Counted from the first letter of the stretch, positions 1 through 7,675 are shown. The stretch is 64,000 bases of DNA from Allobosea sp. (GCA_024231975.1 JAAEQB010000052.1:1-64000); one strand, 5' to 3'. Numbers and translations: made by a program. The notes: generated from the sequence alone by a model not told the origin.

Positions 1-69
1 CCGCAACCGACCACCGGCGACGCCGCTCAGGCCCGGTCAGGACCTCAACCTTCGGATAAGAACCAGTCA
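1..69 (-). CDS. IS66-type transposase accessory protein (OrfA/TnpA), N-terminus only
   Basis: The first 23 codons of a protein run off the left edge of the window on the minus strand. The translation begins MTGSYPKVEVLTGPERRRRW, which matches the usual start of the small helix-turn-helix protein encoded first in IS66-family insertion sequences. The basic ERRRRWS segment precedes the HTH in this family. Only the N-terminus is visible, so integrity of the element cannot be judged. The recognition is from memory of the family, not from a search. Confidence 0.72.
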
Positions 70-183
70 TAGACACGACATTACTCCCAACCCTTATTTT
101 AAGGGTGAGACCTGTCCGGGGAATTCGGGGGCCGTTTCACAACCTTTTGGCGCAATTGCTGCAGCGCAAAGCGCTCCGGTTAC
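1..183. mobile_element. Right-hand end of an IS66-like insertion sequence (boundary tentative)
   Basis: The partial transposase gene reads outward from position 69, so DNA to its right should be the leader and terminal repeat of the element. A minus-strand GTAA at 180-183 followed inward by CCGGAGCGC resembles the GTAAGCG-type terminus of IS66 elements and sits at a plausible distance (about 115 bp) from the start codon. A small palindrome (ccctt...aaggg) lies at about 91-105. The other terminus and target duplication are outside the window, so the edge is only a guess. Confidence 0.45.
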
Positions 184-427
184 GATCTGCTCTCACAAAA
201 TAAGCAATAATATGTCTCCGTGAATGTATTCGAATCCTTGTCAGGCCACTTGCGATATTGAACCGCATGGCTTAGACGAATGCCGGCTGGTCCGTTTTGC
301 ATGATTCTATTCCGGCGGAAATTCGACCGTTCGTCGGCGGAGGTCAGGGAGGGCGCTTGCGCCTGGAAACAGAGCCGGAAGCAGTCACCGCTATGACCGG
401 TCAATATAACAATGGAGCAACGCCATC
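184..427 (+). promoter_or_regulatory. mucR upstream region
   Basis: This stretch of about 245 bases between the presumed IS end and mucR has no convincing reading frame. It is less GC-rich than the coding DNA and should hold the mucR promoter and leader. I could not assign a clear -35/-10 pair. A GGAG ribosome-binding site at 414-417 lies ten bases before the mucR ATG. MucR proteins commonly repress their own genes by binding AT-rich leader DNA, so an autoregulatory site is expected here but not proven. Confidence 0.4.
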
Positions 428-844
428 ATGGCTGACCAAGACGGTTCCGATTTCATCGAGCTGACGGCAGATATCGTTTCCGCCTACGTGTCGAACAATT
501 CTGTCCCCGCCTCCGAGCTGCCGGCGCTGATCAGCGATGTTCACGCCGCTCTTAATCGCGTTGTCGGCGGCGCTGCACCGGTTGTGCCGGTCGAGGCGCC
601 CAAGCCTGCCGTCGCGGTGAAGAAGTCGATCACGGCCGATTATCTGATCTGCCTGGAGGATGGAAAGAAGTTCAAGTCGCTCAAGCGCCATCTGCGTACG
701 CAGTACAACATGTCGCCCGAGCAGTATCGCGAGAAGTGGGGCCTGCCGCCCGATTATCCGATGGTCGCGCCGAACTATGCCGAAGCGCGCTCGCAGCTTG
801 CCAAGAAGATGGGTCTCGGCCAGCAGCGCCGCAAGCGCCGCTGA
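428..844 (+). CDS. mucR: MucR/Ros family transcriptional regulator
   Basis: A 138-residue regulator of the Ros/MucR family, which binds AT-rich DNA and controls exopolysaccharide, motility and cell-cycle genes in Hyphomicrobiales. The N-terminal half (about 10-50) is the helical oligomerisation region. The C-terminal half carries the prokaryotic zinc-finger-like domain, seen as CLEDGKKFKSLKRHL, followed by the conserved segment ending WGLPPDYPMVAPNY. Two usual metal ligands are altered: the second Cys is Asp, and the second His (H-x3/4-H) is replaced by Gln-Tyr. A good ribosome-binding site and a strong terminator bracket a single-gene unit. Family assignment is secure; the metal state is open. 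Confidence 0.95.
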   Translation: MADQDGSDFIELTADIVSAYVSNNSVPASELPALISDVHAALNRVVGGAAPVVPVEAPKPAVAVKKSITADYLICLEDGKKFKSLKRHLRTQYNMSPEQYREKWGLPPDYPMVAPNYAEARSQLAKKMGLGQQRRKRR

Positions 845-883
845 TCCACCGCAAACCAAGCTGCATCATCGTTCATGCAGTGG

Positions 884-911
884 AGCCGCCGGCTGAGCCG
901 GCGGCTTTTTT
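884..911 (+). terminator. Rho-independent terminator of mucR
   Basis: A perfect ten-base-pair GC-rich stem (884-893 with 897-906), a three-base TGA loop and a run of Ts form a textbook terminator 40 bases after the mucR stop codon. Confidence 0.92.
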
Positions 912-1015
912 GTTGGCTCGCCTCTTCCGCGTCGGCACTTGGCGGCACGGTTGCTCGGCCGGCTCGAACGATCCGCTGAACGTGCTCCGATAAGCGATCA
1001 GAAATCTGTCATGCG

Positions 1016-1169
1016 CGGGGAACCCTCTCCTGGAAGGAGAGGGCAGGGTGAGGTGTGGGCGGCCTGACCAGTTCCGCGAGCGCCAACCGCGCGGTCGGGT
1101 TCAGGCCAACGTTGCCGCTCCGAACACCTCACCCCCACCCCTCTCCTTCCAGGAGAGGGGGTTCCCCGT
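1016..1169. repeat. Long inverted repeat, 'CTCTCC' intergenic palindrome (family A, variant)
   Basis: Arms of about 40 bases (1016-1056 and 1125-1169) are near-perfect reverse complements, separated by about 70 bases. Each arm contains its own small hairpin (ccctctcct gga aggagaggg). The architecture resembles the two copies at 39879-40021 and 59549-59688, whose arms instead read ccttctcccc...ggggagaagg. Such nested palindromes are common between genes in Rhizobiales. The rest of the gap from 912 to 1321 holds no recognisable gene. Confidence 0.85.
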
Positions 1170-1268
1170 GCTTCTTTTATTCGCTGTCACTCGAGGCCAA
1201 TCGTCGCAAACCCGGAATTGTCAGGAGCCTGTCGCGACGGCTCATCGCGTGCTTGTCGCAGAAGATAT

Positions 1269-1282
1269 AGGAATATATACCT
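1269..1282. promoter_or_regulatory. AT-rich near-palindrome upstream of the DnaA-domain-IV gene
   Basis: The 14-mer AGGAATATATACCT matches its own reverse complement at 12 of 14 positions, and it is a rare AT-rich island in GC-rich DNA. It lies about 40 bases before the next start codon, so it could be a -10 region or an operator. MucR-type proteins favour T-A-rich targets, which makes neighbouring MucR a candidate ligand, but this is speculation. Confidence 0.3.
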
Positions 1283-1321
1283 GTAAGCGTCGCGGTTGAA
1301 TTTGGGGAGGCGATGCCCGCA

Positions 1322-1702
1322 ATGGAACATATCATGAACAGTCTGGTTGCCAAGCGGCAGGATCCTGCCAGCTGTGCGGCATCGGCGCGGTTGGTCGAAG
1401 CGGCTGTCTGCGGCGCGATGGGCCTGCCCGGTGGCGCTCTGCGGGCCGGGCGCGGGCCCCACAGGATCGCCTTCGCCCGTCAGCTTGCGATGTATCTGAC
1501 GCATGTCGGCTTCGGCCTGACCCTGACCGAGGTCGGGGCCTGTTTCGAGCGCGACCGTACCACTGTGCGTCATGCCTGCGTCCTGATCGAGGACCGGCGC
1601 GACCAGCCGGTCTTCGACCTGGCCGTCACCGCGCTCGAGACCGGGTTGGCGCATCTCGCTGTCGGCCTGCAACTGGGGTTCGGGCCGGAGGCGGCGCGAT
1701 GA
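1322..1702 (+). CDS. DnaA domain-IV-like helix-turn-helix protein
   Basis: A 126-residue protein containing only the C-terminal DNA-binding part of DnaA. The segment RQLAMYLTHVGFGLTLTEVG followed by FERDRTTVRHA corresponds to the DnaA domain-IV signature that contacts the DnaA box. There is no AAA+ ATPase domain, so it cannot itself load helicase. Start choice: GGGGAGG at 1304-1310 is only two bases before an ATG at 1313 but eleven before the ATG at 1322, so the latter is preferred. It overlaps the next gene by four bases (ATGA), indicating translational coupling. Rhizobiales carry this pair widely; the role is unknown, possibly replication or transcription control. Confidence 0.85.
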   Translation: MEHIMNSLVAKRQDPASCAASARLVEAAVCGAMGLPGGALRAGRGPHRIAFARQLAMYLTHVGFGLTLTEVGACFERDRTTVRHACVLIEDRRDQPVFDLAVTALETGLAHLAVGLQLGFGPEAAR

Positions 1703-2505
1703 ATGCCGGTGACGATCGCAACCAATCGCCGTCCCGCCTGCTGCGGCATCTGAGCGAACCGGGCGCCTACGGCGTCGATTCTCCGCTCGGCTGCGGCCGG
1801 ATCGCGCTCTACCGCCGTGGTGCCGGCGGAGCGACGCTCGGGGCCGGCTATGTCGAGGCTGCCGAGGTGGAGACTCTCGTCGCGGCCGGTTTTGCCTGCT
1901 GGATTACGGAAGCGGGCAAGCGCCGGTTGCGCCTTGTTGGCACCGAACCCGACAAATCCCCCGTGACGACGACGGTGATGGTCGACGGCGAGGCGCAGCA
2001 GGTCGTGCTGGATGAACGCGAGAGCCCGCTGCTCTGGCTCCATCGCCGTCCCGGCAAGGACGGGCAGCCGCAGATATCGGCCGGCGAATTCGCTGCCGGT
2101 GAGCGCTTCCGCGCCGATCTGACCCTGGCGCAGATGCTGCCGCGGGTGACAGTCAATTGGGATGCAGGGCTTGCCGCCGGCACCCATGCGCCGGCGCGCG
2201 GGCTGGCGGAGGCTTCCGATTCCAGCCTGGCGGCGCGCCAGCGCGTGCGGCTTGCCTGCAAGCGTCTCGGCCCCGAATTGTCGGGCCTGGCGATCGATGT
2301 CTGCGGCTTCCTCAAAGGGCTCGACCAGGTCGAGCGCGAGCGCAAATGGCCGGTGCGCTCGGCCAAGGTCGTGCTGCGGCTGGCGCTAGCGGCGCTGGTC
2401 GAGCATTACGGGCTCGGCGGGAAACCGGAACGAACGGCGAGCCATGCCTGGCGCGCGCAGGGTGCGCGCCCGACGATCCCGGCTCCACCGGAACCTCGCG
2501 ACTAG
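1699..2505 (+). CDS. DUF6456 domain-containing protein
   Basis: A 268-residue protein whose C-terminal half (about 120-240) matches DUF6456: an ESPLLWLHRR segment, then AGERFRADLTLAQMLPRVTV, an alanine-rich section and the helical GLAIDVCGFLKGLDQVERE stretch. The N-terminal part (about 20-75) looks like a small winged-helix module with LVAAGFACWI. It is coupled to the DnaA-domain-IV protein by a four-base overlap, so both probably act on DNA together. Function is unassigned. The gene ends directly in a dispersed repeat. Confidence 0.85.
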   Translation: MNAGDDRNQSPSRLLRHLSEPGAYGVDSPLGCGRIALYRRGAGGATLGAGYVEAAEVETLVAAGFACWITEAGKRRLRLVGTEPDKSPVTTTVMVDGEAQQVVLDERESPLLWLHRRPGKDGQPQISAGEFAAGERFRADLTLAQMLPRVTVNWDAGLAAGTHAPARGLAEASDSSLAARQRVRLACKRLGPELSGLAIDVCGFLKGLDQVERERKWPVRSAKVVLRLALAALVEHYGLGGKPERTASHAWRAQGARPTIPAPPEPRD

Positions 2506-2606
2506 AGCATTTTCGAGGGAAGTGGACACCGGTTCGCGTGAAGAAAATACGGTAACACAAAAGCTTAGAGAAATTCCGCGATTCGAAGAATGGCGGAATT
2601 GCTTTA
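2505..2606. repeat. Dispersed Rhizobiales intergenic element (family C)
   Basis: The segment starting gagcattttcgagggaagt and containing accggttcgcgtgaagaaaa is of a type found in many copies between genes in Bosea, Methylobacterium and relatives. Its right end folds into a hairpin with arms aattccgc and gcggaatt. It fills the gap between the DUF6456 stop and the convergent sufE stop and may act as a bidirectional transcription end. The attribution to a widespread family is from memory. Confidence 0.65.
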
Positions 2607-3029
2607 GGCGAGCGCCGCGCGGGCGTCGCTCTTGATCCGCTCCATCATGGCGCGCACGCCGTTGGAACGCTGCGGCGTCAGATGGGCGGCGAGGCCGAGG
2701 CGCTCGTAGATCGCGAAGGCGTCGGTCGCCAGGATCTCCTGCGCGGTATGGCCGGAATGGATGGCGATGGCGAGCGCGACCAGCCCGCGCACGATATGGG
2801 CGTCGCTGTCGCCGCGGAAGCTGAGGCGCGTCGCCTCGCCTGGGCCGCCCTCGCTCTTGGTCTCAAGCCAGACCTGGCTGGCGCAGCCGCGCACCTTGTT
2901 GGCGTCGCTATGCGCCTCTTCGGGCAGCGGCGCGAGCGTCCGCCCCAGCTCGATCAGATAGCGGTAGCGATCGTCCCACTCGTCGAGCAGCTCGAAATTG
3001 GCGACGATCTCGTCGAGACTCTCGCTCAT
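2604..3029 (-). CDS. sufE: SufE family Fe-S cluster assembly protein
   Basis: A 141-residue SufE homologue. SufE accepts persulfide sulfur from the SufS cysteine desulfurase and passes it to the SufBCD scaffold in the cytoplasm. The acceptor cysteine is Cys49, in the conserved VRGCASQVW context and at nearly the same position as Cys51 of the E. coli protein. The frame can be extended 29 codons upstream, but the ATG before SESLDEIVANF gives the normal family length, so 3029 is preferred. No other suf genes are present here. Confidence 0.93.
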   Translation of the reverse strand: MSESLDEIVANFELLDEWDDRYRYLIELGRTLAPLPEEAHSDANKVRGCASQVWLETKSEGGPGEATRLSFRGDSDAHIVRGLVALAIAIHSGHTAQEILATDAFAIYERLGLAAHLTPQRSNGVRAMMERIKSDARAALA

Positions 3030-3119
3030 GAATTCCGCTAACGGCCTCCGGTTCATCCCGCCGGAACAAGGGGCGGGGACGGCGAAGCTCTTCGGCCTGT
3101 CGTGTGGCGAGGTCAAGCC

Positions 3120-3401
3120 TCAGCGGTGTCGCGGTGGTGTCTCGTTGCTGCGGGTCGCGGCATTCGCCGCCAGGGCAAGCACCCGGGCACGGGTCTCCGG
3201 CTCCAGCCCGGCCAGAACCTCAGCAGCTTCGCGGATGCTGGCCGCGCCTTGCAGCGCCGCCTTGGGATCGATCTTGGCGAGGATGGCGATCGCGGCCTTG
3301 GCATCGACCACGAGCGCATCGGGCTCGCTCTTCGTGCCGTGCACGGGCGAGTACAGCGCGATCGCGCCGACGATCGCCAGGCTGCGCAGAAGATAGGCCA
3401 T
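3120..3401 (-). CDS. DUF5330 family small exported protein
   Basis: A 93-residue protein that begins MAYLLRSLAIVGAIALYSP, an N-terminal hydrophobic segment that is either a signal peptide or a membrane anchor. An alanine/leucine-rich helical body follows with the phrase LAGLEPETRARVLALAAN. The ATG at 3401 is preceded by GGGGACCGAG, while the longer frame starting at 3452 would add a poor leader. The placement between sufE and a PAS histidine kinase is typical of Rhizobiales. Function unknown. Confidence 0.75.
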   Translation of the reverse strand: MAYLLRSLAIVGAIALYSPVHGTKSEPDALVVDAKAAIAILAKIDPKAALQGAASIREAAEVLAGLEPETRARVLALAANAATRSNETPPRHR

Positions 3402-3651
3402 CTCGGTCCCCGTCCGGTTCCAGGCTCCCCAGCCCGCGGATGAGCGAACCATAGCGCGTGGGTCGAAAGATCAGGTGTCATCGACAGCATCGATTTGAAT
3501 CAAAGGCAGGCTACCGTCTTCAGCTTCCATTCACCTTGCCGCGAACAACAGCTTAGCCTCGGAAAGTGTATGGCGGCCTGTGCAATTTGTTGAAAAACAA
3601 AAGCTATTTCTGCCTTTGCCGCAGAAGCGCCAGGTTTCCGGCTCTGCCGCT

Positions 3652-3666
3652 TTAAGCCCCGCTTAA
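3652..3666. promoter_or_regulatory. CtrA-type box (TTAA-N7-TTAA) upstream of the histidine kinase
   Basis: TTAA at 3652-3655 and TTAA at 3663-3666 are separated by exactly seven bases, the spacing of the alphaproteobacterial CtrA consensus TTAA-N7-TTAAC. The same bases lie in a near-perfect hairpin (3645-3657 with 3661-3672). The site is about 70 bases before the start of a DivJ-like kinase gene. The gap 3402-3733 otherwise contains no gene. Confidence 0.55.
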
Positions 3667-3733
3667 ACGGCAGCCGCGAGGATCGGGTCAACAAGGCGGG
3701 GCGAAAGCGCCGACGGCCGGCAGAGGTGCGCGT

Positions 3734-5557
3734 TTGCGGTTTTCCAGTTTGATGACGGCGGTGAGGGCGCAGGTCGCGGCGATGGTTCATCCATCGGCGC
3801 TGGCCGATTCGCTCGAGCGCATGCGTCATGAGCGCTTCATGCTGAGCAGGCTCGCCGCCTCGGTCGCGGCGCTCAGCCTGATGCCGGCCTATATCGCCTG
3901 GCGCGGCCGTATCGGCGCGCTCGAACTGCTCGTGCTCGTCGCCATGGCGCTGCCGCTGCTGGCCGTGTTCCTGCTCTCGCGCACCGGGCGGCTCGATCTC
4001 GCGCATTGCCTGTCCGGCGCCGCGCTGACCCTGCTGATCACCACGCTCGCCTGCCTGACCGGCGGGGCTGCTTCCCCGCTGCTGCTCTGGCTCGCCGCGG
4101 TCCCGGCCGAGGCGATGTTCTTCGGCTCCCGTCCTTATGTCGCGCGTGCCAGCGCGCTCGCGGTGATCGGTCTGGGCGCCGTCGTCGCGCTGCAGGGAGC
4201 CGGCATGATCGCACAGCCGGCGCCTTGGACCTGGCAGGCGATGCCGGTCTTCGCCGCCGTCGCGATCCTGCATGCGGCCCTGATCACGGTCGGCTTCCTC
4301 TATCGCCGCGACGACGAATTGCGTGAGCACCGCGCTTCCGACGCCCGGGCGCAAATGATGCTCGAGCATGTCGGGGATCTCGTCACCTGGCATGATGCGG
4401 CCGGCGCCGTCGTCTTCGCCAACGAGGCCGCCCGCAACCTGACCGGGGCCGAGCCGGCGGGACTCTTCGGCCGCGGCCTGTTCGAGCGCGTCCACATCGC
4501 CGACCGGCCACTCTTCCTGAAGGCGCTGAGCGACGCCGCCCATGGCAGCGGCAGGGCCAGCGCCTGCTTCCGCGTCCTCTTCGTCCCGGCGGGAGCCGAT
4601 GGGCGCGGCAATGCGAGCCCGGTGGTCCGCTGGCTCGATCTCAGCGCCCGGCGCATCGAGCAGTCCGGTCCGCAGGGTGCCGCTGCCGTCGTCTGCGTCA
4701 GCCGCGACGTCACCGACCGGCATGCGATCGATGAGGAGCGCGAGCGCAACCACGCCGAGGCGGTCAAGGCGAGCGATGTCAAGGGCCAGTTCCTGGCGAC
4801 GGTCAGTCATGAGCTGCGCACCCCGCTCAACGCCATCATCGGCTTCTCGGAGATGCTGGGCGGCGATCTCGGCGTCTCCTTCAGCCCGGCGCAGCGCCAG
4901 GAATACGCCAGGATCATCCATGATTCCGGCCAGCACCTGCTCGACGTGGTCAACACGTTGCTCGACGTCTCGAAGATCGAGAGCGGGGCGATGACGATCG
5001 AGCAGGATGCGCTCGACATGGCCGAGCTCGCCGAGGATTGCTGCAATGTGGTCGCACTCAAGGCCAGCAGCGGCACGGTCACGCTCGAACGCATCGTCGG
5101 CCCCGAGCTGCCGCAGCTGCTCGGCGATCGGCGCGCCCTGAAGCAGGTGATGCTCAACCTGCTCTCGAACGCGATCAAGTTCACGCCGGCCGGCGGGCGC
5201 GTCACGCTCGCTCTGGTGCGCGATGGCGGGATGATCGACCTCTCGGTCTCCGACACCGGCATCGGCATCGCCGCCGCCGATCTGCCGCGATTGGGTGATC
5301 CCTTCTTCCAGGCCAAGTCTTCTTATGACCGCGCCCATGACGGCACCGGCCTCGGCCTGTCGGTGGTGCGCGGCTTGGTCGGCCTGCATGGCGGCACGCT
5401 GACCATCGAGAGCGCGCCGGGCAGCGGCACCCGCGTCGGCGTCCGCCTGCCGATCGGCGGTGTTGCTGCCACGAACGAGCCGGCCCGTATCGCAACTTTC
5501 GCTCGCGCGCCGCGCCGCGGCCTCGAGACCAAGCAACCCGTTCGCCTGACCGCCTGA
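3734..5557 (+). CDS. Membrane PAS sensor histidine kinase, DivJ/PleC-like
   Basis: A 607-residue hybrid-free histidine kinase. An N-terminal block of hydrophobic segments (about 35-190) anchors it in the inner membrane. A PAS domain follows (about 205-310), then a HisKA domain with His359 in FLATVSHELRTPLNAIIGF, and an HATPase domain with LLSNAIKF (N box), DTGIGIA (G1) and GTGLGL (G2). The start is taken as TTG 3734 behind AGAGG; ATG 3752 is an alternative. The layout and the sufE/DUF5330 neighbourhood fit the cell-cycle kinase group that feeds DivK, which is supported by a CtrA-type box upstream. The exact orthology is inferred. Confidence 0.85.
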   Translation: MRFSSLMTAVRAQVAAMVHPSALADSLERMRHERFMLSRLAASVAALSLMPAYIAWRGRIGALELLVLVAMALPLLAVFLLSRTGRLDLAHCLSGAALTLLITTLACLTGGAASPLLLWLAAVPAEAMFFGSRPYVARASALAVIGLGAVVALQGAGMIAQPAPWTWQAMPVFAAVAILHAALITVGFLYRRDDELREHRASDARAQMMLEHVGDLVTWHDAAGAVVFANEAARNLTGAEPAGLFGRGLFERVHIADRPLFLKALSDAAHGSGRASACFRVLFVPAGADGRGNASPVVRWLDLSARRIEQSGPQGAAAVVCVSRDVTDRHAIDEERERNHAEAVKASDVKGQFLATVSHELRTPLNAIIGFSEMLGGDLGVSFSPAQRQEYARIIHDSGQHLLDVVNTLLDVSKIESGAMTIEQDALDMAELAEDCCNVVALKASSGTVTLERIVGPELPQLLGDRRALKQVMLNLLSNAIKFTPAGGRVTLALVRDGGMIDLSVSDTGIGIAAADLPRLGDPFFQAKSSYDRAHDGTGLGLSVVRGLVGLHGGTLTIESAPGSGTRVGVRLPIGGVAATNEPARIATFARAPRRGLETKQPVRLTA

Positions 5558-5576
5558 CCCTGAGAGTTCAAGACCC

Positions 5577-6128
5577 ATGTCAGCCACGCTTGCCGCCCGT
5601 GCCCGCTCCGATGCGACGCTGTCGATGCCCGTCCGCCGTCCCGCCGGCCGACGCGCTGCGCCGTCGCTGCCGGCGCGGTTGCTCCGCTGGTTCACGAAGC
5701 GCCCAGGCCGCGGCCTTGTCGTGCTGCTGTTCGCGGCGGCGTCGGTGCTGATCGTCCTGAACGCGGTGCTGTTCCAGAAGGGCCGCCATCCCGCTCCGAT
5801 GCTGTCGCCGCCCTCGCAATCGGCGGCGCGCCCGGCCGAGCAGCGCCGCGTCGAGACGCCGGTCATCGCGGAGCCTACGAATGCGGCAGCCGCCCCGCAG
5901 GCGGTGATGCCGCCGGCCCGGCCTGGGACCCTCGCGCCGGCCGCTCGTGATACGGCGCCGCGCCCGCCGGCACCGGTCGCGCCCGCCCAGACGCGCCAGG
6001 CCCAGGCGGCGCCAGCCCCGGCGCGCCCGGCCCCTGCTGCCCAGCAGGCGGCGCGCGATCCGATCGCGGACCTGATCAACGGCGCCGACATCCGCCCGCC
6101 GGCAGACATCAAGGGTCAACGGCGCTGA
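5577..6128 (+). CDS. Single-pass membrane protein with Ala/Pro-rich tail
   Basis: A 183-residue protein of unknown function, 19 bases downstream of the kinase and likely co-transcribed. A basic N-terminus (about 1-45) is followed by one transmembrane helix (about 48-65, VVLLFAAASVLIVLNAVLF). A long low-complexity Ala/Pro/Arg region follows, ending in the better-conserved-looking DPIADLINGADIRPP. The topology suggests a cytoplasmic N-terminus and a periplasmic, extended tail. Low complexity makes family recognition unreliable. Confidence 0.6.
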   Translation: MSATLAARARSDATLSMPVRRPAGRRAAPSLPARLLRWFTKRPGRGLVVLLFAAASVLIVLNAVLFQKGRHPAPMLSPPSQSAARPAEQRRVETPVIAEPTNAAAAPQAVMPPARPGTLAPAARDTAPRPPAPVAPAQTRQAQAAPAPARPAPAAQQAARDPIADLINGADIRPPADIKGQRR

Positions 6129-6144
6129 GCTGCGAGCGCCGGCC

Positions 6145-6480
6145 TTGCCGCGCCTGACCAGTGATTTCTGGGTTTCGGCCTATTTGCGCCAGGCCGCGTT
6201 TAATGGGCTCGTCGCGGTGCTGCGCCGGCGCGGCGCGCGCGAGGCCGGCGCCATCTTCGTCAAGCTCGACCGCCTCGACGGCACCGCGGCGCTCTACGGC
6301 CCAGCTCCGCAGGCGCTGGCTGACGATGACGGCGAACGGCGTTTCCAGCTCATCCTCGACGCCGATCCGCTCGCGATCGAGGATCGGGTCGCGCGCGAAG
6401 TGCGATTCGACAGCGATCTCTGGCTGGTCGAGATCGAGAACCGCGTTGGCGATCCGCGCCTGGATATCGTCGAAAGTTAG
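6145..6480 (+). CDS. DUF1491 family protein
   Basis: A 111-residue protein matching DUF1491: the start TSDFWVSAYLRQ, then RRGAREAGAIFVKLDRLDG and the C-terminal DSDLWLVEIENR. It is cytoplasmic, with no signal or membrane segment. The only usable start is TTG at 6145, since no ATG or GTG gives the conserved N-terminus. It follows the kinase-linked membrane protein by 16 bases and ends three bases before a convergent gene. Function unknown. Confidence 0.85.
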   Translation: MPRLTSDFWVSAYLRQAAFNGLVAVLRRRGAREAGAIFVKLDRLDGTAALYGPAPQALADDDGERRFQLILDADPLAIEDRVAREVRFDSDLWLVEIENRVGDPRLDIVES

Positions 6481-6483
6481 CGT

Positions 6484-7608
6484 TCAGTCGGCGTTGCCGC
6501 CGAGCCTGCGCCTGACTTCCTGAACGATGCTGCGAGATGGCGCCCGCTCGGCGCCGGGACGTGCCGGGGTCCCGCTCGGATCCATGGTGGGCTGCAGGGC
6601 GCCCGGCCGTGTGCTGCGTGGCGCGATCCCGCCGATCTGCTGGGCCAGCCGCCGTGCCACCGCCGGCTGCAGCGCCCGCATCAACTCGACCAGGGCGAAG
6701 ATGCGCTCGACCGAGCGGGCCGCGTCATCGCCGAGCCCGATCAGGAAGCGCGTCGCATCCTCCGGGCTCGCTCCGCAGCCGATCAGTGCCAGCGCGGCGA
6801 GTTGGCGCGATGAATCATTCGCCATGGCGGTCGCGAAACGAGCATCACCGCCGAAGGCATCCGCCAGTGCGGCGAAGGCGCCATTGCGGTCGGACAGTGC
6901 CGTCGAAATCAAGCCGGAGAGCCGGTCGCCGGCAAGTGTTGCCGGGCGTGGCGAGGGTGCCAGTGCCTCACGGGCCGTGGCGGCGTCGATCATGGCGAGA
7001 CGCTTTTCCAGGCTCGCCTGCAGGAAGAGCGGCGTCAGCTCCGATACCGGCAGGTCGGCCCGTGCCAACAGGCTTACGCCGAGGGCCGGCGTGCCGACGG
7101 CGCGCGGCAGCAGCAGGTCGAGTGCGGCATGCGGCAGCATTATCGCATCGTTCGCGACCAGCGCCGCATCGATCTCGGCGCTGTCGCAGCCCGCAAGCGT
7201 GATGCTGGCACTGCTGGTGAGGTCGTGTCGGCCGGCAAGGGCGGTCCTGGCCTCGTCGCCGCCGTCGGCCGCGATCTCCTCGATCTCGGCCGCGGTGAGC
7301 GGCATGCCGTTGCCGATCAGCGCGGCCAGTACCTCGCCGCCGCGGGCGCGCAAGGCAGTGAGCACGTCGTGCGGCGCATGCGGCCAGCTTGCGAGCTTGC
7401 GGGCGAGGATCGTCGCCGTGGCGTCGTCGACCACCGGGATCAGGGCCTCGGCCATGGCGCGGAAGGCCTCCATGTCCTCGGGCGAGGGGCGTGGCGTCGC
7501 CAGGAGCAGATCGGTCTTCACCCGCAATGCGACCTGCCGCAGGTCGAGCCCGCCATCGCTGGCCAGCCTGGCGAGTTCGGCAAGGTCTGTGGCGATGCGG
7601 GACGGCAT
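6484..7608 (-). CDS. DUF2336 domain-containing protein
   Basis: A 374-residue, alpha-helical protein with HEAT-like repeats typical of DUF2336, which is found almost only in alphaproteobacteria. Repeated features are the LPHAALDLLLPRA, LLARADLPVSELTPLFLQAS and SEEDATRFLIG-like helices. The N-terminus DLAELARLASDGG is typical. No membrane segment is visible; the C-terminal 50 residues are disordered and rich in Pro/Arg. A CtrA-like box lies about 55 bases upstream. DUF2336 proteins are often linked to two-component or cell-cycle genes, but no biochemical role is established. Confidence 0.82.
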   Translation of the reverse strand: MPSRIATDLAELARLASDGGLDLRQVALRVKTDLLLATPRPSPEDMEAFRAMAEALIPVVDDATATILARKLASWPHAPHDVLTALRARGGEVLAALIGNGMPLTAAEIEEIAADGGDEARTALAGRHDLTSSASITLAGCDSAEIDAALVANDAIMLPHAALDLLLPRAVGTPALGVSLLARADLPVSELTPLFLQASLEKRLAMIDAATAREALAPSPRPATLAGDRLSGLISTALSDRNGAFAALADAFGGDARFATAMANDSSRQLAALALIGCGASPEDATRFLIGLGDDAARSVERIFALVELMRALQPAVARRLAQQIGGIAPRSTRPGALQPTMDPSGTPARPGAERAPSRSIVQEVRRRLGGNAD

Positions 7609-7659
7609 GGGCGATTCTCGTCGGCGAACTGCACTTTTGCGAAACTTATCCCCGATGCG

Positions 7660-7675
7660 TTAGCACGGCGTTAAC
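7660..7675. promoter_or_regulatory. CtrA-like box between DUF2336 and the small-protein/lipoprotein genes
   Basis: TTAG-N7-TTAAC differs from the CtrA consensus TTAA-N7-TTAAC at one position. It lies in the divergent gap, 52 bases from the DUF2336 start and 113 from the small-protein start, so it could serve either direction. Confidence 0.4.

Noticed and set aside
3500..6112. An 870-codon open frame antisense to the histidine kinase and its neighbour
   Set aside because: It is a mirror frame created by high GC in the third position; the plus-strand kinase has all catalytic motifs, while the antisense product is low-complexity Arg/Asp/Gly without domains.
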